Shown piece by piece: positions 1-6,224 of a DNA stretch of 6,224 nt. How positions within the stretch are numbered: the stretch's first letter is position 1; each line of letters starts with the position of its first letter. The stretch comes from Candidatus Uhrbacteria bacterium CG_4_9_14_3_um_filter_36_7 (GTDB lineage Bacteria > Patescibacteriota > Patescibacteriia > UBA9934 > GWF2-40-263), in the NCBI GenBank assembly GCA_002791255.1, contig PFWS01000003.1, forward strand, positions 1 through 6,224, given 5' to 3'. A program made the position numbers and the translations under genes. The notes beneath the pieces were generated by a model, which saw only the letters and a program-made list of their open reading frames with translations, had not been told where the DNA came from and ran no database searches.

Positions 1-1146
1 GTGATCAAGATAATGTCCAGCTTCAGAAATTTCAGAAAAATACAAAATACGTTCTTCTTCCATCATGCCTTCTTTTGCGGCTTGACCAATTTCTTGAGCT
101 TTTTCCCCAACACAAACTAATAGATCAATACCAAGCTCAGCTACACGAAGCCCTACATGACGATGTTCCTCAGAAGAAACTGCTCCAAGCTCAGCCATAT
201 TTCCCAAAACCGCGATCCGACGATTATTATTTAGAGGTTCAAAATCTCGCAGAACTTCTAGAGCCGCAATCATTGAAGCTGGAGCTGCATTATAAGTATC
301 ATCTAAAATTAAAGTTCCTTTAATACCAGCCAAGGGTCGAAGACGACCATTTTGAAGTTTATAATTTCGAAGTGATGTAACCATTTCATCAAGAGGTATC
401 CCAAAATACGATCCAACACACAGAGCTGCCAAAGCTGCGGATACTTGTTGGCGTCCAAGCACATTTGGTAAAACAATATTAGCCTCATCTTTTAGTAAAT
501 GAGCGTGGAATGAAAGCTCAGAAAAATTCTCCCCAGGTTCAAATGAATCATCTAAACGTGTTTTAAGTGTATAAGCGCTTCCACGAATAAGAGCTTGCTT
601 GGAAAATCCATAGGTTTCTACTCGTGCACTGGTATTTTCTTTTTGTTCAAGCACCCTAGCATCATCCGCATTAAGAACAACCAAACCAGATGGTGAGGTC
701 ATACGAATTAATGTTGATTTTTCTTCTATTAAGGATTCAATAGAGGCATAGTTTTCCAGATGTACTGGTGAAATCGCAGTAAGGACTCCCACCTGAGGAC
801 TTACTAGCATACATAACTTAGCAATATCACCTGGATGATCTGCTCCAAATTCAAGAACAATTATTTCCGGATTGGATGAGGGATGTGAACACAGTAAACG
901 AATCCAACCGATCCAGGATCTACCAGGGCTTTCTTTACCTAAAATGGTGAGCGGAACTCCAAATTCATTATTATAATTTTCTTTTGCTGTGCGCACCTTA
1001 AAACGTGATTTAAGCACAAGAGCAATCGCTTCTCTGGTAGAAGTTTTTCCAACCGAACCTGTAATAGCTACCACTCGAGGATTATATTTAAGAATATATC
1101 TACGTGCTTTTTTGAATAATTGATTTTGAATAAAAGTTTTGATCAT
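1..1146 (-). CDS. murF: MurF-type Mur ligase (UDP-MurNAc-tripeptide:D-Ala-D-Ala ligase), C-terminus cut by window edge
   Basis: In the cytoplasm MurF joins D-Ala-D-Ala to UDP-MurNAc-tripeptide using ATP, the last soluble step of peptidoglycan precursor synthesis. I translated 382 codons with no stop; the frame runs off the left edge, so probably the last few tens of residues are missing. Visible Mur ligase marks: P-loop TGSVGKTST (residues 29-37), ENYNNEFGVPLTIL (56-69), acidic VLEFGADHPGD (97-107), SPVHLENY (126-133) with His129, the expected carbamylated lysine K143, GRLRP (267-271), the MurF signature DDTYNAAPASM (282-292), and VLGNMAELG (313-321). An in-frame TAA lies three codons before the ATG, so no longer start exists. 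The usual N-terminal UDP-substrate domain (about 80-100 residues before the P-loop) is therefore absent: only 29 residues precede the loop's glycine. It follows ftsI after 26 bases, with no Shine-Dalgarno. MurF is favoured over MurE or MurC by the DDTYNA and NYNN motifs. Confidence 0.9.
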   Translation of the reverse strand, partial: MIKTFIQNQLFKKARRYILKYNPRVVAITGSVGKTSTREAIALVLKSRFKVRTAKENYNNEFGVPLTILGKESPGRSWIGWIRLLCSHPSSNPEIIVLEFGADHPGDIAKLCMLVSPQVGVLTAISPVHLENYASIESLIEEKSTLIRMTSPSGLVVLNADDARVLEQKENTSARVETYGFSKQALIRGSAYTLKTRLDDSFEPGENFSELSFHAHLLKDEANIVLPNVLGRQQVSAALAALCVGSYFGIPLDEMVTSLRNYKLQNGRLRPLAGIKGTLILDDTYNAAPASMIAALEVLRDFEPLNNNRRIAVLGNMAELGAVSSEEHRHVGLRVAELGIDLLVCVGEKAQEIGQAAKEGMMEEERILYFSEISEAGHYLDH

Positions 1147-1172
1147 AGAGATTTATGCTACATGATGTATTC

Positions 1173-2945
1173 CTAATTAATTTCTCGCTCAGGTGGCACT
1201 TCTAGATAGTTTAGCAAAAAATTGGCAATTTCACCAAAAAGTGGTGCAGCAGTGGATTCAGCAAAACGTACATCTTTTGGATCGTCAATACGTACAACCA
1301 TTGCAAATCGTGGCTGACTAACTGGACCAAATCCTGCAAATGATCCAATAGTTTTATGAGAATCATAACCAATTTCTCCCACTTTTGCGACCTGTGCGGT
1401 TCCGGTTTTTCCAGCAATATAATATCCAGGTACACCAGCTCGTTTTCCATGACCATGCTCAACAACAGAAACAAGCATGGCACCTAAAAGACCAGCAGTC
1501 TTTTCACTCATAACTGGTCGAATTTCTTCTCGTAATCTTTGTTTTTTACTTCCATCAGGATAATAAATTTCTGAGACTATTTGAGGTTTTAAAAGGTTAC
1601 CACCATTAGCAATGGCTGCATAAGCCATTACAAGTTGTAAAGGAGTCGTTGTGATTCCCTGACCAAATGAAGCTGTTGCAGCATAAATTTCTGCTGTTTT
1701 TTCTAAAGAAGAAATATTACCAGGCATTTCCGTTTTAAGCTCAATACCTGTTAATGCTCCAAAACCAAAGGAACGCACATAATCAGCAAACCGTTCTGGT
1801 CCAATCGCTTGCATAGCAAAAATAATACCTGTGTTTATAGACTCTTCAAGCACTTGAGTCATAGTTTGAATTCTGTATGTTTTATTTTCGGAATTACGAA
1901 TCGTTATATTATTAATAACCACAGATCCGGTATCATCAAAAAGTGTTTCAGGAGTTACAGCTCCTTGATCAAGAGCAGCAGCCATAGTTATTGGTTTAAA
2001 AATTGATCCTGGTTCATAAGCAGAAAAAATAACTGGATTATTAAAAACCGTTATAGATGAAACTCTTTCATAGTGATTAGGATCAAAATCAGGCACAGCA
2101 CAAGATGCTAAAATGGCACCTGTATTTGGATCAACAATAATCACAGATCCACTTTCGGCTCCATGACGTGTTACTGCTTCTTGTAGTTTTTGACAGGCAA
2201 CAAATTGAATATTGCGATCAATTGTTAAAAAAATATCAGCTCCGTCTGTGGCTTTTTGCATTGACCGATACCCAACCGTAATAAAAGAACCGGAAAGATC
2301 TCTATCTGATCGCAAAAATCCAGCTGTACCACTTAAAACATCATCAAAATATCCTTCAACCCCATAACGACCAGCATAATTTCCTTCTTCATCAGATCCA
2401 ACAAAACCAACTAGATGCCCGCTCATTTGAGCTTCTGGATAAAATCGAAAAGATTCAGGAATAAAAAAAATACCTGACAATTCCTTTTCATGAATAGCTT
2501 TATATTGTTCGTGGGTTATTTTATGAGCAATTGGTTCATAAGGATCGTCTGTTTGACTTAAACGTTCATAAAGCCGATCTATGGCATCGTCTTCATATCC
2601 TAAAATATCTCCAATAGTTTTAGCAGTAAACAATGGGTCTTTTATAAGTCGTGGGTCTGCATACAAAAAAGGAAACGTTTGATTTGTGGCCACCAATACA
2701 TTGTTTTGATCTTTTTGATCATGCATAAAAATCTCTCCTCGCTCAGGAACAAGCTCCTCAAAAAGTTCGTGTTGTCCAGAAGCAAGGACACGGTACCAAT
2801 CGTGTTCCATAATTTGCAAATCAATCAATCTAAAAACCATGGCAAAGAAAAAAAGAAAAAAGGCTCCAAAAATCATACGAGCACGTGTTTGCGACAAGGG
2901 TTGTTTTTTTTCCTGATGCCAACGCGATTTTGAAGCAAAAAACAT
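1173..2945 (-). CDS. ftsI: Class B penicillin-binding protein, FtsI/PBP3 type (septal transpeptidase)
   Basis: A membrane-anchored DD-transpeptidase that cross-links new peptidoglycan, probably at the division septum with an FtsW-type partner. The 590 residues show a short basic cytoplasmic tail, one hydrophobic anchor (about 24-41), the pedestal/dimerisation domain starting with VPERGEIF (66-73), then the transpeptidase domain from about 235 (DGADIFLTIDRNIQ). All three catalytic motifs are intact: SxxK as S314-I-F-K317 in EPGSIFKP, SxN as S369-I-N371, and KTG as K513-T-G515 in AGKTGTAQ. The EPGS context and KTG (rather than PPGS and KSG typical of MrdA/PBP2) favour FtsI, as does murF directly downstream. 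The length is normal for the family and there is no PASTA domain at the C-terminus, which ends soon after the catalytic fold. The stop is TAG. The upstream gene ends 18 bases before the start, and no Shine-Dalgarno is visible. The elongation PBP2 role cannot be fully excluded from sequence alone. Confidence 0.9.
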   Translation of the reverse strand: MFFASKSRWHQEKKQPLSQTRARMIFGAFFLFFFAMVFRLIDLQIMEHDWYRVLASGQHELFEELVPERGEIFMHDQKDQNNVLVATNQTFPFLYADPRLIKDPLFTAKTIGDILGYEDDAIDRLYERLSQTDDPYEPIAHKITHEQYKAIHEKELSGIFFIPESFRFYPEAQMSGHLVGFVGSDEEGNYAGRYGVEGYFDDVLSGTAGFLRSDRDLSGSFITVGYRSMQKATDGADIFLTIDRNIQFVACQKLQEAVTRHGAESGSVIIVDPNTGAILASCAVPDFDPNHYERVSSITVFNNPVIFSAYEPGSIFKPITMAAALDQGAVTPETLFDDTGSVVINNITIRNSENKTYRIQTMTQVLEESINTGIIFAMQAIGPERFADYVRSFGFGALTGIELKTEMPGNISSLEKTAEIYAATASFGQGITTTPLQLVMAYAAIANGGNLLKPQIVSEIYYPDGSKKQRLREEIRPVMSEKTAGLLGAMLVSVVEHGHGKRAGVPGYYIAGKTGTAQVAKVGEIGYDSHKTIGSFAGFGPVSQPRFAMVVRIDDPKDVRFAESTAAPLFGEIANFLLNYLEVPPEREIN

Positions 2946-2963
2946 ACTAGTTTTACTAATGGT

Positions 2964-3428
2964 TTATAAAGCCAAACCTTCTGGAAAAAAAATATCTTCT
3001 TCTAAAAAAACTTGTCCAATAAAACGACGACGTTCGCCTGTGCTTTTCATATGAAGTGTACGAGCAATTTGATGATCTTTATTTTCATAATCGCGAAAAT
3101 CACAATATACATCTTCATCAAAAGAAACATCTCCAATAGATTTAACCACACTTACTTGATCCTCATAGAAAAACTCAAATCGATCACCCCCATAAATAAG
3201 AACAGATCCTGTAAAATGAATTTCTTCTTCAATCGGCCAAAAAATCATAAACTCTTCTGTTTCTGGATCAATAGAGATAAGTCCTCCGTCTTTATCCATT
3301 AACCAATATAATACTTCTCCACCCTGCAGTTCGAGTTCCATACGGCCAATATAATTAAATGGCTTGCCTTGAACGGCTAATTTTGTTTGAAGTGGCACAC
3401 TATCCTCAATCAGGTCTTTCATGGTCAT
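2964..3428 (-). CDS. Acidic soluble protein of unknown function, possibly DUF4178-like
   Basis: I do not recognise this protein with confidence. It has 154 residues with no signal peptide or membrane segment, and is strongly acidic (about 32 Asp/Glu against 14 Lys/Arg by eye). The pattern of short alternating hydrophobic stretches with Gly/Asp turns suggests an all-beta fold. It may hold two related halves: one around 24-70 (FNYIGRMELEL, then GEVLYWLMDKDGGLISIDPE), the other around 74-141 (GSVLIYGGDRFEFFYED, then DYENKDHQIARTLHMKSTGE). Phrases such as YWLMDKDGG and YGGDRFEF recall DUF4178 proteins, but this is a memory-based hint only. The start ATG is followed two codons later by another ATG (MTMK), so either could be used; neither has a Shine-Dalgarno. 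It lies 23 bases after the second GT4 gene and 18 bases before ftsI, in the same orientation, so it is probably co-transcribed with both. It sits where ftsL often lies but lacks FtsL's membrane helix and coiled coil. Confidence 0.75.
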   Translation of the reverse strand: MTMKDLIEDSVPLQTKLAVQGKPFNYIGRMELELQGGEVLYWLMDKDGGLISIDPETEEFMIFWPIEEEIHFTGSVLIYGGDRFEFFYEDQVSVVKSIGDVSFDEDVYCDFRDYENKDHQIARTLHMKSTGERRRFIGQVFLEEDIFFPEGLAL

Positions 3429-3451
3429 ACACGAAAAAATAATAAAAATAA

Positions 3452-4657
3452 TTACTTAATAAAAGATTTCATCCATGTTTCTAAAATAGAAGCATAGTTT
3501 TTTATTTCATATGGTTTAACAGATGCCTGTATTTCTTTACTTACATTTTGAAAATCAGCAAGATGCTCTTCAAATAAATAAAGAACACGTAAAAAATCTT
3601 TACTATTTCCAGGTTCAAACAACATTCCATTTTTACCATCTTTAATAAGCTCGCCAACTCCACCAATTCGTGATGCAATTACTGGTACCCCAGCTTGAAG
3701 ACTTTCATAAATAACCGTTGGGGAATTTTCATAACAAAGTGATGGGACTAGTAAAACATCGGTTATTGACAGTAAATTTTGAATTTGCTCAAAGGAAACA
3801 AATCCATGATAAATAAAACGATCATCAGCTGCAATCATTTTTCCAATAACAGATGAGCATGTTCCTTCACCAACAATATGACACTCAAAAGCAAAAGAAA
3901 GATATTTTAGAGTTTTGATAAGAAATAAAATTCCTTTATGTTTTTCATGTTGCCCAATAAAAAGAAAACGAATAGGACCATTTTGACGTTTTGATCGATA
4001 TTCTACTTGATTTTCTGGAGCAGGATTTGGAAGAACAATCACCTGACTTTTTAAAAAAAATCCTCGTTCTTTATAAAAATCAGCTAAATAAGCAGAAGGG
4101 GAAATAACTAAATCTGGTGATTTAAAAATAAATTTGACTAATCTCTCATACCAACCTCGTAAAAACGTATAATCTAAACCGTGTTGTTTATGATACATGA
4201 GTAATCCACTTGGAACCGATAATTGAACATCATGAAGAGTATGAATCCAAGGTCGACCAAATCCACGAATTGCTCTGGCAATCCCAAGGCCAATTCCTTT
4301 TAAATTATGGGTCAAAATAATATCTGGTTGTTCTTGTTCAAGAAAGATCTTCACTTTATTATTAGTAAAACAAGAAAAAAGATCTAGTAGATGCCATAAC
4401 ATTCGGATAGGAAACCACTGTTTATAATCATTTAAAATATAATAAATATTCATGGGATATAATCGAAAAATATACCCAGCTCCTATATAATCTTGTTTTG
4501 GAGTAAAGGAGGATATTCCTTTAAACGGTTTTGTGGAAAGAACAACCACCTCGTGCCCATGTCTTTGTAAAATATGAACGATACGTTGGGCAACACGTTC
4601 AGCTCCACCGCCACGATCAATTGGCGGATACAGATTGCTTATTAAGACAATTTTCAT
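3452..4657 (-). CDS. Glycosyltransferase family 4 (GT-B fold), second of a tandem pair
   Basis: A cytoplasmic or membrane-face retaining glycosyltransferase that should move a sugar from a nucleotide-sugar donor to a glycan or lipid acceptor; donor and acceptor cannot be named. The 401 residues show the N-terminal acceptor half opening with MKIVLISNLYPP and the glycine-rich loop RGGGAERV (15-22), HTLHDVQLSVPSG (139-151), the linker VISPSAY and VLPNP (184-212), then the donor half with FIGQHEKHKG (233-242, K241 the likely phosphate contact), VGEG (262-265), and the family 4 EX7E motif E310-E318 in ENSPTVIYE, followed by GVPVIASRIGGVGELI. The usual arginine in the donor loop is replaced by Q236, a change seen in other members. 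The length is normal. The start is fixed by the canonical first beta strand, and this puts its first 41 bases inside the end of the preceding GT4 gene, suggesting coupled translation. No Shine-Dalgarno is seen. Confidence 0.92.
   Translation of the reverse strand: MKIVLISNLYPPIDRGGGAERVAQRIVHILQRHGHEVVVLSTKPFKGISSFTPKQDYIGAGYIFRLYPMNIYYILNDYKQWFPIRMLWHLLDLFSCFTNNKVKIFLEQEQPDIILTHNLKGIGLGIARAIRGFGRPWIHTLHDVQLSVPSGLLMYHKQHGLDYTFLRGWYERLVKFIFKSPDLVISPSAYLADFYKERGFFLKSQVIVLPNPAPENQVEYRSKRQNGPIRFLFIGQHEKHKGILFLIKTLKYLSFAFECHIVGEGTCSSVIGKMIAADDRFIYHGFVSFEQIQNLLSITDVLLVPSLCYENSPTVIYESLQAGVPVIASRIGGVGELIKDGKNGMLFEPGNSKDFLRVLYLFEEHLADFQNVSKEIQASVKPYEIKNYASILETWMKSFIK
4617..4657 (-). other. 41-base overlap between the two GT4 genes
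   Basis: The upstream GT4 continues for 13 more codons plus its TGA after the downstream GT4 has begun, in a different frame. Both reading frames are believable here: the downstream one encodes the canonical first strand MKIVLISNLYPP, and the upstream one encodes a polar tail ending NKQSVSAN. Such an arrangement favours translation of the second gene by ribosomes finishing the first. Confidence 0.8.
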
Positions 4658-5774
4658 AAGAGGCTTCTAATCTATCAATGAGAGATGGCCATGTAAAGTA
4701 TTGCTCAATCGAGCGGCGCGCATGTGTGCCCAGTTGTTTAGCTAAGGAAGGATTAATAATAAGTTTTTCAAGGGCTTGTTTAAGCATTTGAGCATCACCT
4801 GGATGAATAAGTAAACCTGTTTGCTCATGTTTTACAAAAGAGTTTACCCCAGGCAAGTCAGAAGCAATAGTAGGAATTCCTGTGGCTCCAGCCTCAAGAG
4901 CTACAAGCCCAAAAGATTCTGAACGATCAATAGAAGGAAAGACATGTATTTGTGCAGATCGATAATAACTTGGTTTTTCTTCTTCTTCAATATTTCCAAC
5001 AAAAAATACTCGATCATCTAGATTGTTTATTCGTGCCTGTTTTTCATAAGTTGCTTGTAGATCTCCATCACCTACTACAAACATATACCAAGGCAAATCA
5101 TGTATTTGAGCAAGAACATCTAATAAAATAGAAAGACCTTTAAAATAATGAGCACGGTCAAGCCCACCCACAAACAGTAAAACAAGAGAGTTTGGAGGAA
5201 TATTCCATTTTTTTCGAATCACTTGCTCATCACCAGGGAAAAATCGCTGCGTATCGACCCCAAATGGATGAATTTCAATACGAGAAGCTAAATGAGGAAA
5301 CGCTTGTAAACGTGAGGTTTTTGCATATTCTTGTGAACTCACAAAAATGCGATCACAGCGTTCAATGATCCAAGGAAAAAGCATACGTCTATGCATATCA
5401 AAAAAACGCCCTTTCCATCCGGTTCCAACTACATCCATGTGGTATGTTAAAATAAGACGTTGATTCTTTTGAAGACATTTACGCAAAATAACAGGCTCAG
5501 CTCCCCCAAAAAAAGGATAATGCAAATGAATAATATCAAATCCAGATAAACGCATGGCAAGTGACGGAATAAATCCAGCATTTCCAAGTGATCCAAAACA
5601 AGTAAGGCGATGAATGTATTTTGAATCTTCATCTACTTCTTTACAAGCATATCGAGGAGTATAGACATGAACATGATGTCCTAAAGATCGCAGATGTTTT
5701 GTATATTCAAATGCAACCATTCCCATTCCACCTCTATATGGAGGATAGGTTGAAACAACTTGAGCAATTTTCAT
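4617..5774 (-). CDS. Glycosyltransferase family 4 (GT-B fold), first of a tandem pair
   Basis: A retaining glycosyltransferase of the PimA-like/WecG-unrelated GT4 group, acting on the inner membrane face in glycolipid or polysaccharide assembly; specificity unknown. The 385 residues begin MKIAQVVSTYPP with the acceptor loop YRGGMGMV (13-20), then HLHYPFFGG (83-91), TYHMDVVG (110-117), VSSQEYAKTS (145-154) and HPFGVDTQRF (169-178). The donor half has FVGGLDRAHYFKG (201-213, with R207 and K212 the likely donor-phosphate contacts), VVGDGD (233-238), and EX7E as E286-E294 in ESFGLVALE, followed by GIPTIASDLPG. A longer in-frame reading starts at 5816 and adds a Lys/Asn-rich stretch of 14 residues; I reject it because that stretch lies inside the upstream gene and the shorter start matches the family. 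The chosen ATG comes one base after the upstream stop (TAA T ATG). The gene ends in TGA and overlaps the next GT4 by 41 bases. The two GT4 proteins share only the family framework, so this is not a recent duplication. Confidence 0.92.
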   Translation of the reverse strand: MKIAQVVSTYPPYRGGMGMVAFEYTKHLRSLGHHVHVYTPRYACKEVDEDSKYIHRLTCFGSLGNAGFIPSLAMRLSGFDIIHLHYPFFGGAEPVILRKCLQKNQRLILTYHMDVVGTGWKGRFFDMHRRMLFPWIIERCDRIFVSSQEYAKTSRLQAFPHLASRIEIHPFGVDTQRFFPGDEQVIRKKWNIPPNSLVLLFVGGLDRAHYFKGLSILLDVLAQIHDLPWYMFVVGDGDLQATYEKQARINNLDDRVFFVGNIEEEEKPSYYRSAQIHVFPSIDRSESFGLVALEAGATGIPTIASDLPGVNSFVKHEQTGLLIHPGDAQMLKQALEKLIINPSLAKQLGTHARRSIEQYFTWPSLIDRLEASYENCLNKQSVSAN

Positions 5775-5775
5775 A

Positions 5776-6126
5776 TTATTTTTTTTCCTTTTCTTGTTCT
5801 TGTTTGTGTGCCTCAAGAGCGATATTTCTAACTAATTTTGTTATTTGCTGCTCAAAATGCTCAAGACGGACAAATACACGAAAAATCAAATAAAATATAA
5901 GGCAAATAGCTAAATAAACAACAAGATCAGCACCACGCCCAATACCAACCAATTGTGCGGCTACATCAGTTGTGTTTGGTAAAACAACAACTAACCCCAC
6001 ACCTATCCAGAAAATAAACCATAATAAAAAATTCCAAGGAGCCACGTGTTGTTTTCTAAACTGCCGCAATAGTCTTGCAATGGCAAAAAAAATAAATAAA
6101 AGAAAAAAAATCTGAATGATGGTCAT
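5776..6126 (-). CDS. DUF2304-type small membrane protein
   Basis: A 116-residue integral membrane protein with three hydrophobic segments at about 2-19, 31-49 and 66-84, and a charged cytoplasmic-looking tail rich in Glu, Lys and Gln from about 88 to the end. The family-like features are the basic stretch RLLRQFRKQ after helix 1, Trp/Phe-rich helix 2, the conserved-looking link VGIGRGADLVVYL (60-72) before helix 3, and the helical ending RLEHFEQQITKLVRNIAL. This arrangement matches DUF2304 proteins as I remember them, which often sit beside dolichol-phosphate-mannose-synthase-like GT2 enzymes; their biochemical role is not established. Here it follows the end of a probable GT2 by 3 bases (TAA GCT ATG) and precedes a GT4 by 1 base, so it is almost certainly part of the same glycan-assembly transcript. 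A role in anchoring the neighbouring enzyme or in handling a polyprenyl-linked sugar is inference. Its last codons form an A-rich run that may serve as a ribosome-binding region for the next gene. Confidence 0.85.
   Translation of the reverse strand: MTIIQIFFLLFIFFAIARLLRQFRKQHVAPWNFLLWFIFWIGVGLVVVLPNTTDVAAQLVGIGRGADLVVYLAICLIFYLIFRVFVRLEHFEQQITKLVRNIALEAHKQEQEKEKK
5786..5792 (-). promoter_or_regulatory. Weak Shine-Dalgarno-like AAAAGGA before the first GT4
   Basis: On the minus strand AAAAGGA lies 11 bases before the ATG at 5774, within the last codons of the DUF2304 gene. It is the only purine-rich AGGA element near a start in the window. The spacing is longer than the usual 5-9 bases, so its function is uncertain; it mildly supports the start at 5774 over the one at 5816. 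Confidence 0.3.
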
Positions 6127-6129
6127 AGC

Positions 6130-6224
6130 TTATTTATGCATAAGACGTCGTAAAATAAGTTCTTTGAGTGTTTTTATTCCTTCAAAAAAATTCTGACCCT
6201 TGGAAAGTGAATAAGTATTATAAA
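6130..6224 (-). CDS. C-terminal end of a probable GT2 glycosyltransferase (5' part outside the window)
   Basis: Only the last 31 codons are present, reading YNTYSLSKGQNFFEGIKT (first 18 visible residues) and then LKELILRRLMHK before a TAA stop. No catalytic motif is visible. The SLSKG.NFFEGIKTL pattern followed by a basic tail resembles the C-terminus of DPM1-like family 2 glycosyltransferases, where Ser-Lys-Gly precedes a final amphipathic helix, and such genes are frequently followed by a DUF2304 gene, as here, three bases downstream. The frame is open to the right edge of the window. The assignment rests on this short tail plus context, so it is tentative; the existence of a coding end here is better supported than its identity. 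Confidence 0.6.
   Translation of the reverse strand, partial: YNTYSLSKGQNFFEGIKTLKELILRRLMHK

Noticed and set aside
75..323. Plus-strand open frame of 82 codons
   Set aside because: It lies wholly inside murF on the other strand, which shows clear family motifs in this same stretch, and its product is a low-complexity Leu/Gln/His-rich sequence.
2946..2963. ACTAGT palindrome and a short TAGT/ACTA inverted pair just before ftsI
   Set aside because: The stem is only four base pairs, too weak for a terminator or a confident operator, and such short palindromes are expected by chance.
1809..3302. Several plus-strand open frames (1809-2006, 2679-2933, 3012-3302) and minus-strand out-of-frame ones (1211-1483, 2642-2824)
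   Set aside because: All are embedded in ftsI or the 154-residue protein gene, show no family motifs, and have compositions expected from shadows of AT-rich coding DNA.
4617..4619. Possible recoding of TGA as glycine or tryptophan, as in some Candidate Phyla Radiation lineages
   Set aside because: TGA appears only at the natural end of the first GT4, no gene contains an internal TGA, and tryptophan is encoded by TGG, so the standard code fits.
5779..5786. Run of eight T on the plus strand (and similar 7-8 base A/T runs near 2463, 2904 and 2983) as terminators or phase-variable tracts
   Set aside because: No GC-rich hairpin accompanies them, they fall in or next to intact genes, and such runs are common in AT-rich coding DNA.
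5775..5816. Longer start for the first GT4, adding 14 residues
   Set aside because: The extra residues are a Lys/Asn-rich reading of the DUF2304 tail in another frame. The ATG at 5774 sits right after the upstream stop and gives the canonical first strand of the fold.
5447..5893. Open frames at 5447-5632 (minus) and 5621-5893 (plus)
   Set aside because: They overlap the first GT4 and the DUF2304 gene, both of which are well supported, and carry no recognisable features.

Overview
This window is fully coding in practice: seven genes, all on the minus strand, lie head to tail with gaps of 1 to 26 bases or overlapping. In transcription order (right to left) they are: the C-terminal end of a probable family 2 glycosyltransferase, a three-helix DUF2304-type membrane protein, two successive GT-B (family 4) glycosyltransferases that overlap by 41 bases, a soluble acidic protein of 154 residues, a class B penicillin-binding protein of FtsI type, and a MurF-type Mur ligase that runs off the left edge. 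There is no stretch over 30 bases without a gene. I see no RNA gene, insertion sequence, CRISPR array, clear promoter or clear terminator.

The organism is a bacterium with an AT-rich genome, peptidoglycan and the standard genetic code (TGG for Trp; TGA, TAG and TAA all end genes). The tight minus-strand packing, the near absence of Shine-Dalgarno sequences, and a MurF that begins almost directly at its ATP-binding loop are reminiscent of Candidate Phyla Radiation (Patescibacteria, Parcubacteria-like) genomes. That assignment is an inference from style, not from a marker gene.

Right part (about 3452-6224): a surface polysaccharide or glycolipid module. The GT2 and the DUF2304 protein form a pair often seen together. 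The two GT4 enzymes would add sugars from nucleotide-sugar donors to a lipid-linked or similar acceptor on the inner membrane face. Left part (1-2945): septal peptidoglycan synthesis, with MurF making the cytoplasmic UDP-MurNAc-pentapeptide and FtsI cross-linking the exported product at the division site. The acidic 154-residue protein (2964-3428) lies between the two modules, where ftsL often lies upstream of ftsI, but it has no membrane segment and does not look like FtsL.

I found no convincing evidence of a new defence or mobile system. The points most worth a second look are the MurF lacking its usual N-terminal substrate domain, the unidentified protein in front of ftsI, and the joining of a glycan-assembly module to ftsI-murF without murE in between.
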